A stretch of 32,275 bases of DNA, taken from Candidatus Methylomirabilota bacterium. GTDB taxonomy: Bacteria; Methylomirabilota; Methylomirabilia; Rokubacteriales; CSP1-6. Position 1 is the first letter of the stretch. Each line of letters starts with the position of its first letter. Positions 13,288 through 20,465 of the stretch are shown in pieces. The notes below the pieces were generated by a model, which saw nothing but the letters and a program-made list of their open reading frames with translations, was not told the DNA's origin and made no database searches. The stretch is from NCBI GenBank assembly GCA_035260325.1, contig DATFVL010000038.1:1-32275 (forward strand), written 5' to 3'. Made by a program: the position numbers and the translations under genes.

Positions 13288-15519
13288 TCAGGCCTCGACC
13301 GGGGCGGGGGCGCGCGACACCGGCACCTCGACGATGAACCGGCTCCCGCGCGGCTCGTTGTCCTCGACGCGGATCGTGCCCCCGTGCTCGGTGACGATCT
13401 CGTGGACGATCGGGAGTCCGAGCCCCATCCCCGCCGTCTTCGTCGAGAAGTAGGGGAGGAAGAGTTTCTCCCTGTCCTCCGGCGGGATGCCGGGCCCGGT
13501 GTCGGCGACGATGATGCGCGCGTGGCCGATCTCGGGCAGGTGCGCGGTCTCGACGAGGACCTCGCCCCCGGCGCCGACCGCCTGCACCGCGTTGTCGACG
13601 AGGTTGAGGACCGCACGCTTGATGTGGTCGGGGTCCACCTCGAGGAGGGGCAGGTCGTCCGCGTGCCGCGTCGCGAGCCGGACCGCGGGGTGCGACTCGC
13701 GGTAGAGCGCCACCACGGCGTCGACGAGCGGGCGCACGTCGGTGGGCCGCGGCGCCAGCACCGGCATCCGCGCGAAGCGCGAGAACTCGTCCACGAGGCG
13801 CTTCAGGCCGTCCACCTCCTGGATGATCGTCTCGGTGCACTCGGTGACGAGCTGCTGCTCGTCGCGGGAGCCGCCCCGGAGCCGCCGCCGGAGCCGCTGG
13901 GCCGAGAGCTGGATGGGCGTGAGCGGGTTCTTGATCTCGTGCGCGATGCGCTGCGCGACCTCCCGCCACGCCGCGACCCGCTGGGCCTTCAAGAGCTCGG
14001 TGAGGTCGTCGAACACCACGACCGCGCCCGTGTACTCGCCCTCGGGCCCGCGGAGCGCGGTCGCCGAGGCGAGGAGCGCGAGCGTGGTACCGCCGCGGCG
14101 GAGCCGCAGCTCCTCCTCGATCGCGCCGCCCTTCGCGCGCGCGGCGCGCTGGACGAGCGTCACCACCTCGCGGAGGTCCCCGCCGACGAACACCTCCTCG
14201 AGCAGCTTGCCGACCACCGCCGGCTCGGCGAGGCCGAACATCCGCGCCGCGGCGCGGTTGATGGTCGTGAGCCGCCCGAGCGGGTCGAAGGACACGACGC
14301 CGGTCGTGATGGCCTCGAGGACGGTCTCGATGTAGCGCCGGCGGTCCTCGAGCTCGGTGTGCTTGTCGGAGAGGTCGAGGTAGGCCTCCTCGAGCCGCTT
14401 CTTCGACTCGGCGAGGTCGTCGGTCATGCGGTTGAACGACTGGACGAGGACGCCGATCTCGTCGTCGGCCCGCGCCTGCACCTTGTAGGCGAGGTTGCCC
14501 GTGGCGATCTCGCGGGTGGCCTTCGCGAGGTCGGCGATCGGGCCGGTGATGCCGCGCGCGAGATAGAGGCCGAACCACGTGAACGAGAAGACGACGATCA
14601 GGGTCATCAGGAGGAAGAGCAGGATGTAGATGCCCTTGATCGGAGTCTTCAGGAGCTTGAGCTGCTTGTACTCCTGGAAGGCCTGCGAGATGCCCCGCAC
14701 GCGCGCCTCGAGGCGCTCCGGGACGTGCATGCCGACGACGATCACGCCCGCGACCTGCCGGTCGGCGCCGCCCCGCTCGGACCAGATCGGCGTCACCACC
14801 TCGATGAGGTCGCCCGAGCTGAGCTCGCGGGCGGTGGTGACCTCCTGGCCGGCGAGGCCGCGCTTCACCTGGTCCTCGCCGACGTCCTGGGTCGGCAGGT
14901 CGGCCAGCAGCGGGTCCTTCACGTGCACGATCTCGCGCCCGTGCGGGTCGAAGAGCGTGAGCGCGCCGATCCCGAGCCGCTCCTGTTGCTCGACGAGGAA
15001 GGCCGCGAGTCCCTCGCGCCGGTCCTCGGCGAGGAGCCCGTCGCGGTCGATCACGCGGCCGAGGTAGCGGCCGTGACGGAGCGCGGTGTGCTCGAGATTG
15101 TTGTAGTAGGTCTGGGCCACCGCCAGCGCCTGGTCGAGCGGGCGCTCGACCTGGGGCTTGAACCAGCCCTCGATGGACTTGTTGATGAAGTTCGAGGCGA
15201 TCAGGAAGATGAGGATCGCGGGCGCCAGCGAGAGCGCGAGGAACGAGAGGACGAGCTTCGCCTTGAACCGCGCCCCGAGCACGTTCTGCCGGCGCTCGAA
15301 CCAGAGCTTGACCAGATTGCGGAGCAGGAGCACGACGAGCAGGAGCAGGACGATCAGGTTCAGGTTGAGGAGCGCGAAGATCGTGATGTTCGACGCGATC
15401 GGCAGGTCCGGCGCGTAGGCCCCGATGTCCACGAGGTTCGCCGCGCCCACGAGCAGCAGGAACCCGAGGATCGTCAGGAGGTTCCGCTTGAGACGGTTCC
15501 CTTCGCTGAGCAGCGGCAT
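13288..15519 (-). CDS. ntrY: NtrY-like membrane sensor histidine kinase
   Basis: The 743-residue inner-membrane kinase has the NtrY layout. Three N-terminal membrane helices (about 13-35, 45-70 and 88-112) are followed by a periplasmic sensor segment (about 113-295), a fourth helix (about 297-321) and HAMP (about 322-375). A PAS domain (about 393-505) precedes HisKA with His527 in RIAHEIKNPLTPIQLSAQRL. The ATPase domain has its N box near 639-645, DTGPGIP at 673-679 and GMGLGL at 697-702. All catalytic boxes look intact. It is preceded by a secreted DUF4390 protein and lpxC and followed by its partner regulator. This context suggests sensing of envelope or periplasmic state rather than nitrogen, which is inference. 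Confidence 0.94.
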   Translation of the reverse strand: MPLLSEGNRLKRNLLTILGFLLLVGAANLVDIGAYAPDLPIASNITIFALLNLNLIVLLLLVVLLLRNLVKLWFERRQNVLGARFKAKLVLSFLALSLAPAILIFLIASNFINKSIEGWFKPQVERPLDQALAVAQTYYNNLEHTALRHGRYLGRVIDRDGLLAEDRREGLAAFLVEQQERLGIGALTLFDPHGREIVHVKDPLLADLPTQDVGEDQVKRGLAGQEVTTARELSSGDLIEVVTPIWSERGGADRQVAGVIVVGMHVPERLEARVRGISQAFQEYKQLKLLKTPIKGIYILLFLLMTLIVVFSFTWFGLYLARGITGPIADLAKATREIATGNLAYKVQARADDEIGVLVQSFNRMTDDLAESKKRLEEAYLDLSDKHTELEDRRRYIETVLEAITTGVVSFDPLGRLTTINRAAARMFGLAEPAVVGKLLEEVFVGGDLREVVTLVQRAARAKGGAIEEELRLRRGGTTLALLASATALRGPEGEYTGAVVVFDDLTELLKAQRVAAWREVAQRIAHEIKNPLTPIQLSAQRLRRRLRGGSRDEQQLVTECTETIIQEVDGLKRLVDEFSRFARMPVLAPRPTDVRPLVDAVVALYRESHPAVRLATRHADDLPLLEVDPDHIKRAVLNLVDNAVQAVGAGGEVLVETAHLPEIGHARIIVADTGPGIPPEDREKLFLPYFSTKTAGMGLGLPIVHEIVTEHGGTIRVEDNEPRGSRFIVEVPVSRAPAPVEA

Positions 15520-15583
15520 TACTGTACCGGGGGCCGCGAGGCCGGCTCCAATCGCGGGTGGCCTGATCGAGGTGCCCGGGGCT

Positions 15584-16150
15584 TCATTGTACCCGCTGGA
15601 TCGTGCGGTAGGCGGACTGCCGGTCGGTCTGCTCGGCCGTGCCCGCCATCCGCGCCACGAAGGTGTTCTCGCCGTTCAGCGCCGACTCGGCGCGCACGCG
15701 CACGTAGATGACCGCCGCGGGATCGAGCGCGGTCGCCGGCGTCAGCTTGAGGCCCCGGATCTCCGACAGCACGCGCTGGGCGTCGCGGAGGTCGCGCGTC
15801 GCGAAGACCGGGCGCTGCTCGCCGCGGAGCGAGCTGACCTTGAACTCCTTGGTCACCACGTTGTAAGCGAGGCTCCGCTCGACCACCTTCGTCACGAGGA
15901 TCTGGTCGGGCCAGTACCGCCGGAACTGCCAGAGGTCGATGGTGAACTTGACGTGCGCGGGGAGGCCGCTCCGGACGCCCTCGTGGACGGCCTCGGGCAG
16001 GGTGCCGAGCAGCACGACGTGGACGGTCACCTCAAAGTCGTTGAGGAAGACCTCCAGGTCGCTGATGCGCAGCTCGGCGTGCGCCGCCGCCGCGAGGGCC
16101 AGCGTCAACGCCGCGGCCACGAGGGAGCTCGCGAGACCCGGAGCACGCAT
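15584..16150 (-). CDS. DUF4390 secreted protein
   Basis: The 188-residue product begins with a clear signal peptide: MRA, then a hydrophobic stretch, with likely cleavage after AAAHA near residue 25. The mature part fits DUF4390: LRISDLEVFLNDFEVTV, a DLWQFRRYWPDQI segment, YNVVTKEF, and a C-terminal YVRVRAESALNGEN. Function is unknown; location is periplasmic or exported. DUF4390 genes recur directly upstream of NtrY-type kinases, so this protein may supply or modulate the signal read by the adjacent sensor. A perfect TATAAT lies 14 bases before the ATG, allowing transcription separate from lpxC. Confidence 0.88.
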   Translation of the reverse strand: MRAPGLASSLVAAALTLALAAAAHAELRISDLEVFLNDFEVTVHVVLLGTLPEAVHEGVRSGLPAHVKFTIDLWQFRRYWPDQILVTKVVERSLAYNVVTKEFKVSSLRGEQRPVFATRDLRDAQRVLSEIRGLKLTPATALDPAAVIYVRVRAESALNGENTFVARMAGTAEQTDRQSAYRTIQRVQ

Positions 16151-16164
16151 ACGGCGGACGAAAC

Positions 16165-16170
16165 ATTATA
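16165..16170 (-). promoter_or_regulatory. -10-like TATAAT before the DUF4390 gene
   Basis: A perfect TATAAT in otherwise GC-rich DNA ends 14 bases before the ATG at 16150. No TTGACA-like -35 is visible at 16-19 bases upstream. The leader would be very short. Confidence 0.35.
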
Positions 16171-16197
16171 GCGTGCGGGTCCGGCGCGGGCGGCCGG

Positions 16198-17115
16198 TTA
16201 GATCGGGGCCAGGCTCGGCGCCGAGGCGAGCCCGTCGCCCGGCGCCTTCGCCTCGCGGTCCCCGGGGACGCGCACCGCGGCGCCCGCGAGCCGCCGCTCG
16301 AGACCGAGCGCGCGCTGGATCGCGAGCACGAGCTCGAGGTTGAGCGCGTGGCCCCCGTTCCGGGCGACGACGTGGGCGAGGATCGGGCGGCCGAGGAGCG
16401 CCAGGTCGCCGATCAGGTCGAGGATCTTGTGCCGCACGAACTCGTCGCGATAGCGGAGGCCGTTGAGCGGGCCGCGGTTCCCGACGACGACCGCGTTATC
16501 GAGCGAGCCGCCGCGCGCGAGCCCGTTCTTCCGCATGAGCCCGAGGTCCTTCAGGAAGCCGTAGGTGCGCGCGGGCGCGACCTCGTCCACGAAGGAGCGC
16601 TCGCTCGTCGGCGCCCACGAGAGCACCTGCGTGCCGACCGCGGGATGGTCGTTGTCGAGCGTGTAGCTGATGCGGAAGGTCGGCGCGGGGACGATGTGGA
16701 TCCAGCGTCCGCCCTTGCCGACGCGGAGCGGGTAGGGCAGCGTCAGCGGACGGCGCCGCGCCGACTGCTGGTTGCGCCCGGCCGCGGCGAGCAGCGTCAC
16801 GAAGGGCCTCGCGCTCCCGTCCCCCGCGGGGATCTCCGGACCGTCCACCTCGACCTCGAGGTTGTCGATGCCGAGGCCGGCGGCCGCCGCGAGCAGGTGC
16901 TCGACCGTCTGCACGCGCGTGCCGTTCTTCCCGATCGTGGTCGCCCAGTGCGAGTTGACCACGCTCTCGGGCGCCGCCGCGATCCGGTCGGCACCCGTGC
17001 GGAAGACGATGCCGGTGTCTTCGGGAGCGGGCGACAGCGTGACTCGCGCGGGTTTGCCCGAATGGAGGCCGACTCCTTCGAAGCTGACCGCCTTCTTGAT
17101 GGTGTGCTGGCGCAT
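16198..17115 (-). CDS. lpxC: UDP-3-O-acyl-N-acetylglucosamine deacetylase
   Basis: LpxC catalyses the committed step of lipid A synthesis, so the organism should have an LPS outer membrane. The 305-residue product starts MRQHTIKKAVSFEGVGLHSG. The zinc ligands are visible: His73 in TVEHLL, and His229 and Asp233 in RHKILDLIGD. The catalytic His256 is in GGHALNLELV. The ATG at 17115 is preferred over an in-frame ATG at 17148 because the shorter form matches the family's usual N terminus and the longer one runs through a sigma-54 promoter motif. It leads a same-strand series with DUF4390, ntrY, ntrX, fdrA and the DUF1116 gene. Confidence 0.96.
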   Translation of the reverse strand: MRQHTIKKAVSFEGVGLHSGKPARVTLSPAPEDTGIVFRTGADRIAAAPESVVNSHWATTIGKNGTRVQTVEHLLAAAAGLGIDNLEVEVDGPEIPAGDGSARPFVTLLAAAGRNQQSARRRPLTLPYPLRVGKGGRWIHIVPAPTFRISYTLDNDHPAVGTQVLSWAPTSERSFVDEVAPARTYGFLKDLGLMRKNGLARGGSLDNAVVVGNRGPLNGLRYRDEFVRHKILDLIGDLALLGRPILAHVVARNGGHALNLELVLAIQRALGLERRLAGAAVRVPGDREAKAPGDGLASAPSLAPI

Positions 17116-17131
17116 GGGCCCGGGGGAGTCG

Positions 17132-17147
17132 AGCAACCCCGGTGCCA
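17132..17147 (-). promoter_or_regulatory. Candidate sigma-54 (RpoN) promoter for lpxC and downstream genes
   Basis: The bases TGGCACCGGGGTTGCT match the -24/-12 consensus TGGCAC-N5-TTGCW exactly, with ten bases between the invariant GG and GC. The expected transcript start is near 17121, about six bases before the lpxC ATG, giving a very short leader. Two dyads lie upstream (centres 17181 and 17249). The nearby ntrX-like gene encodes the matching class of activator. Confidence 0.6.
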
Positions 17148-17170
17148 TGCCATGCCGATCCGCTCAACTA

Positions 17171-17191
17171 TCCGAAATATCTGTATTCGGA
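17171..17191. promoter_or_regulatory. AT-rich dyad TCCGAA-N9-TTCGGA upstream of lpxC
   Basis: Two perfect 6-base arms flank the nine bases ATATCTGTA. The centre is about 60 bases upstream of the predicted sigma-54 transcript start. The local AT content stands out from the surroundings. It could bind a regulator or a DNA-bending protein; no specific protein can be named. Confidence 0.4.
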
Positions 17192-17234
17192 CCCGATGCT
17201 GTCGCTTCCCCGCACCGCCCGGGGGTGGCGCCGA

Positions 17235-17263
17235 TGACACGCCGCGACGGCGCTGGTGTGTCA
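17235..17263. promoter_or_regulatory. Dyad TGACACGCC-N11-GGTGTGTCA upstream of lpxC
   Basis: Nine-base arms with one mismatch are centred near 17249, about 128 bases upstream of the predicted sigma-54 start. This is the usual distance for an enhancer-binding activator site. As RNA it could also form a hairpin with an inner CGCCG/CGGCG stem, so a role in archease mRNA 3'-end formation is an alternative. Confidence 0.4.
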
Positions 17264-17287
17264 AATTGGAGACGAGCACTTCCGGTG

Positions 17288-17716
17288 TCAGACGTCCACG
17301 ATCAGCGCGACCTCATGACGCCCGTCCCGCTCGGCGACGCTCGTCCGATGCAGCGTCGCGGCCTTGACGACGGTCCCGAGGCGATGGCGCCGCGGATCGA
17401 GGGGCTCGCCGTGGAGCACGCCGTGGACGACGGTGTCGTCGCAGGCGAGGACCTCGACCCGGCGCACGACGAAGCCCTCGATCTCGTGCACGTAGAGGCA
17501 CTCGTTGACCCACGCGACGAGCAGCGGCTCGGGCGCCTCGGCCTGCGCCCGCACCGCGCGGGCCTCACGCGCCTCGACCTCGTCGGCCGCGACGATCAGC
17601 GCGAGCACGCCGAGCGCCGCCTGGGCGAAGGCCTCGCCCCGCGTCGGGCCCCACGCGCGCACGCCGACGTCGGCCTCGACGTCGAAGTGCTCCCAGCCGG
17701 CGGCGGAAACGGTCAG
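17288..17716 (-). CDS. Archease, probable CTG start
   Basis: Archease activates RtcB-type RNA ligase. The product is about 142 residues with the family landmarks in order: a WEHFDVEADVGVRAWG opening, ALGVLALI, LLVAWVNECLYVHE near 65-79, GEPLDPRRH near 103-111, VVKAATLHRTSV, and a C-terminal LIVDV with the conserved final Asp. No ATG, GTG or TTG lies in this frame between the upstream stops and the WEHFDVEADVGV motif. CTG at 17716 follows GGGGA by six bases and overlaps the rsmE stop as CTGA, the geometry used elsewhere in this window. Starting at the first downstream GTG would delete the conserved N terminus. No rtcB gene is nearby. Confidence 0.85.
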   Translation of the reverse strand: MTVSAAGWEHFDVEADVGVRAWGPTRGEAFAQAALGVLALIVAADEVEAREARAVRAQAEAPEPLLVAWVNECLYVHEIEGFVVRRVEVLACDDTVVHGVLHGEPLDPRRHRLGTVVKAATLHRTSVAERDGRHEVALIVDV

Positions 17717-18489
17717 CTCATGTCCCCGAATTTGTTCTGCAGGATCGCGATGAGCGCGGGGCCCGCCGTCTCGGTGCGGAGGATCCGCGGCCCGACGCCG
17801 ACGACCGCGAAGCCGCGCGCCCGCGCGCTCTCGACCTCGGCGCGCGCGAGCCCGCCCTCGGGTCCGACGAGCAGAAGGACGCGCGCATCGGGGGGGAGGG
17901 AGCGGGGCAGGCTCGCGGCGAGTGTCGTTCCGAGCGAGCGAGCCTGCCCCGCTCCCTCCCCCGCCTGCGCCGCGGATTCCCAGAAGCAGAGCCGGAGCTC
18001 GGCGGGCTCGGCGGCGGCGAGGAACTCGGCGAGGGGCCGGGGCGCGTCGACGGGCGGAATGACGGCGCGTCCGCACTGCTTCGCCGCCTCTTTCGCGACG
18101 CGCTGCCAGCGGCGTGCGCGCTCGCGCCAGCGGCCGGGCTCGAGGGCGACGATCGTGCGCTCGGTGAGGACCGGGACGACGCGCGCCACGCCGAGCTCGG
18201 TGGCGGCGCGGACGATCAGCTCCATCTTGTCGCCCTTCGGCACCGACTGGACGAGCGTGAGGCGCAGGGCGGAGTCGGCCGCGCGCGCCACGACGCCGAG
18301 CACGGTGCCCGTCGCGGCCTCGCCGACCGTCTCCAGGCGCACCGTGTAGTCGTGCCCGGCGCCGTCGGTGGCGAGGACGGTGTCGCCCGGGCGCAGGCGC
18401 AGCACGCGCGAGATGTGGCGCGACTCGTCGCGATCGAAGCGGACGTGCCCGCCGTCGATCCGCTCAGGCGCGAGCGTGAAGCGCCGCAC
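17713..18489 (-). CDS. rsmE: 16S rRNA m3U1498 methyltransferase RsmE
   Basis: RsmE methylates U1498 of 16S rRNA with S-adenosylmethionine. The 258-residue product has an N-terminal PUA-like domain (RHISRVLRLRPGD) and a SPOUT domain with QSVPKGDKMELIVRAATELGV, the knot motif LLLVGPEGGLARAEVE and the C-terminal GPRILRTETAGPALIAI. The start is GTG at 18489, overlapping the prmA end by 26 bases. Between the FWES segment and LLLVGPEGG the protein carries an unusual low-complexity stretch of about 25 residues encoded by a perfect inverted repeat (17892-17962). It is in frame and lies before the cofactor knot, so the enzyme may still be active. Confidence 0.93.
   Translation of the reverse strand: MRRFTLAPERIDGGHVRFDRDESRHISRVLRLRPGDTVLATDGAGHDYTVRLETVGEAATGTVLGVVARAADSALRLTLVQSVPKGDKMELIVRAATELGVARVVPVLTERTIVALEPGRWRERARRWQRVAKEAAKQCGRAVIPPVDAPRPLAEFLAAAEPAELRLCFWESAAQAGEGAGQARSLGTTLAASLPRSLPPDARVLLLVGPEGGLARAEVESARARGFAVVGVGPRILRTETAGPALIAILQNKFGDMS
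17892..17962. repeat. Perfect 25-bp inverted repeat inside rsmE
   Basis: Arms at 17892-17916 and 17938-17962 are exact reverse complements over 25 bases, separated by a 21-base loop. The left arm begins GGGGGAGGGAGCGGGG. The 71-bp structure is inside the rsmE reading frame and is translated as a Gly/Ala/Ser/Leu/Pro-rich insert. It resembles Rickettsia-type palindromic elements, which insert in frame in genes, or a mobile REP/MITE-like sequence. No transposase is present. Confidence 0.9.
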
Positions 18490-19369
18490 CGGGCCCCCGC
18501 CGGAGCGTGAGGGTCGTCCAGCCTTCGACGCTCCGCGAGCCGTCGGGCGTGAAGCCGTGGCCGCCGAGCGCCACCGAGACGGCGGACGCCTCCGCGTCGA
18601 GGATCCCGCCGAGCACGAGGGCGCCGCCCGGGGCGACGTAGCGCGCGTAATGCGGCGCGAGCCGCAGGTGCGCCGCGGTCAGGAGGTTGGCGAGGACGAG
18701 CGGCGCGGGCGGCTCCTGGAGCGCGCCGGCGTCGGCCAGCGCGCAGCGCACGCGGTCCGAGACCCGGTTCCGCGCCGCGTTCGCCATCGCGGCGGCGACC
18801 GCGTCCGGGTCCTCGTCCACGGCGAGGACGGCGGGGACGCCGAGGCGCGCCGCCGTGACGGCGAGGATCCCCGAGCCCGTGCCGAGGTCGAGGAGCCGCG
18901 CCGGCGCGTGGGGCACGACCAGCGCCTCGAGCGCCTCGAGGCAGCCGAGCGTGCTGCCGTGCCGGCCGGTGCCGAACGCGCGGCCGGGCTCGATCGTGAT
19001 CACGACGCGGCCGTTGACGGGCGGCCGGTCCCAGGGCGGCGCGACGAGGAGGCTCGTGCCCACCGGCAGCGGCCTGAAGTGGGCGCGCCACGCGTTCGCC
19101 CAGTCCTCGCCGGCGAGCGCGACGACGGTCGGCTCACCGCGCGGCCGGAATCCGAGCGCGGCGAGGCCGCCGAGGTAGCCGCGCACGCTGTCCTCGAGCG
19201 CGCGCGCGAAGAGCGTCTTCGGGAAGAACGCGCGGAGCTGCGGGGCGCGGCCCGGCGATTCCTCCTCGATGACGCCGAGCGCGCCCAGCTCCCAGAGAAA
19301 GTTGGTCAGCCCCTCGGAGGCGTCCTCGGGGACCTCGACGCGGAGTTCCCAGTAGCGGGAGGACGACAT
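18464..19369 (-). CDS. prmA: Ribosomal protein L11 methyltransferase
   Basis: PrmA trimethylates ribosomal protein L11. The 301-residue product has an N-terminal substrate-recognition domain (YWELRVEVPEDASEGLTNFLWELGALGV) and a Rossmann methyltransferase domain with motif I LLDLGTGSGILAVTAARLG near 140-158. The family's EPGRAFGTGRHGSTLGCLEAL precedes it, and LANLLTAAHLRL takes the place of the usual ANI motif. The ATG at 19369 is four bases after the dnaJ stop. The order dnaJ-prmA-rsmE is common in several bacterial phyla. Its C-terminal 26 bases overlap the rsmE start. Confidence 0.94.
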   Translation of the reverse strand: MSSSRYWELRVEVPEDASEGLTNFLWELGALGVIEEESPGRAPQLRAFFPKTLFARALEDSVRGYLGGLAALGFRPRGEPTVVALAGEDWANAWRAHFRPLPVGTSLLVAPPWDRPPVNGRVVITIEPGRAFGTGRHGSTLGCLEALEALVVPHAPARLLDLGTGSGILAVTAARLGVPAVLAVDEDPDAVAAAMANAARNRVSDRVRCALADAGALQEPPAPLVLANLLTAAHLRLAPHYARYVAPGGALVLGGILDAEASAVSVALGGHGFTPDGSRSVEGWTTLTLRRGPGAALHARA

Positions 19370-19373
19370 CGGC

Positions 19374-20465
19374 TCAGCCGAGCAGCTTCTTCATCCGTTC
19401 GAGGAACGCGCTGGAGAGCGGCCCGTGCTCCTCCTTCGACGCGGCCTCGAACGCGGCGAGCGCCTCGCGCTGCTTCGCGTTGAGCTTCTGCGGGACTTCG
19501 AGGATGAGCCGGTAGCAGGCGTCGCCGTGGCCGCGGCCCCGGAGGTGCGGCATTCCCTTGCCCTTCAGGCGGAGGACCCCGTGCGGCTGGCTGCCGGGCG
19601 GGATCTTGAGCTTCGCCGTGCCCTCGAGCACCGGCACCTCGGCCTCGTGGCCGAGGGCGAACTGCGCGAAGCCGACGGGCAGGTCGCAATGGAGGTCGGC
19701 GCCCTCGCGCGTGAACAGCTCGTGCTCGCGGATGCGGACGAGCACGTAGAGGTCGCCCGCGGGCCCGCCGCCGAGGCCGCCCGAGCCCTCGCCGGACAGC
19801 CGGAGCTGCATGCCGTCCTCGATGCCCGCCGGGATCTTCACCGAGAGGAGCCGCTCGGCGCGCTGCCGGCCCTCGCCGTGGCACTGCCGGCACGGATGGC
19901 GGTTCAGCTGGCCGCGGCCCTGACACTTCGGGCAGGGCTGGGCGATCGTCAGGAAGCCGTGGCTGCGCCGGACCTCGCCGCGCCCGGCGCACATGTCGCA
20001 CGTCTCGAGACGGCTGCCGGGCTCGACGCCCGTGCCCGCGCACGGGTCGCAGCGCTCGAGGCGCGGGATCTGGATCTTCGTCTCGAGGCCGGCGGCCGCG
20101 TCCTCGAGCGAGATCTTCAGCTCGTACTGGAGATCCTCGCCCCGCGCGGCGCGCGAGCGCCGGCCGCGCGCGCCGCCCGCGAAGAAGTTCTCGAAGATGT
20201 CCTCGAACAGCGTGCCGAACCCCGTCTCGCCGAACCCGGGGCCGGCGCCGGGCCCCGTCCCGAAGCGGTCGAAATGGGCGCGCTTGTCGGGATCGGAGAG
20301 GATCGCGTAGGCCTCGCTGATCTCCTTGAAGCGGCTCTCGGCGTCCTTGTCGCCCTGATTGCGGTCCGGGTGGTACCGCATCGCGAGCTGGCGGTAGGCC
20401 TTCTTGATCTCCGCGTCGCCGGCGCCGCGCGGAACGCCGAGGATCTCGTAGTAGTCGCGCGCCAC
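19374..20465 (-). CDS. dnaJ: Chaperone DnaJ (type I Hsp40)
   Basis: DnaJ delivers unfolded proteins to DnaK and stimulates its ATPase. The 363-residue product is a complete type I Hsp40. The J domain (about 4-68) has the HPD motif in MRYHPDRNQGD. A short Gly/Phe-rich region (about 69-100) follows, then four zinc-binding repeats CDPCAGTG, CDMCAGRG, CPKCQGRG and CRQCHGEG, then C-terminal substrate-binding domains. The start is GTG at 20465, sharing one base with the grpE stop (TAGTG). dnaK is not between grpE and dnaJ, where it often lies, so it must be elsewhere. Confidence 0.96.
   Translation of the reverse strand: MARDYYEILGVPRGAGDAEIKKAYRQLAMRYHPDRNQGDKDAESRFKEISEAYAILSDPDKRAHFDRFGTGPGAGPGFGETGFGTLFEDIFENFFAGGARGRRSRAARGEDLQYELKISLEDAAAGLETKIQIPRLERCDPCAGTGVEPGSRLETCDMCAGRGEVRRSHGFLTIAQPCPKCQGRGQLNRHPCRQCHGEGRQRAERLLSVKIPAGIEDGMQLRLSGEGSGGLGGGPAGDLYVLVRIREHELFTREGADLHCDLPVGFAQFALGHEAEVPVLEGTAKLKIPPGSQPHGVLRLKGKGMPHLRGRGHGDACYRLILEVPQKLNAKQREALAAFEAASKEEHGPLSSAFLERMKKLLG

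Noticed and set aside
17235-17266. TTGACA in the archease-lpxC gap as a sigma-70 -35
   Set aside because: No acceptable -10 lies 16-19 bases downstream; the hexamer is better explained as part of the TGACAC/GTGTCA dyad.
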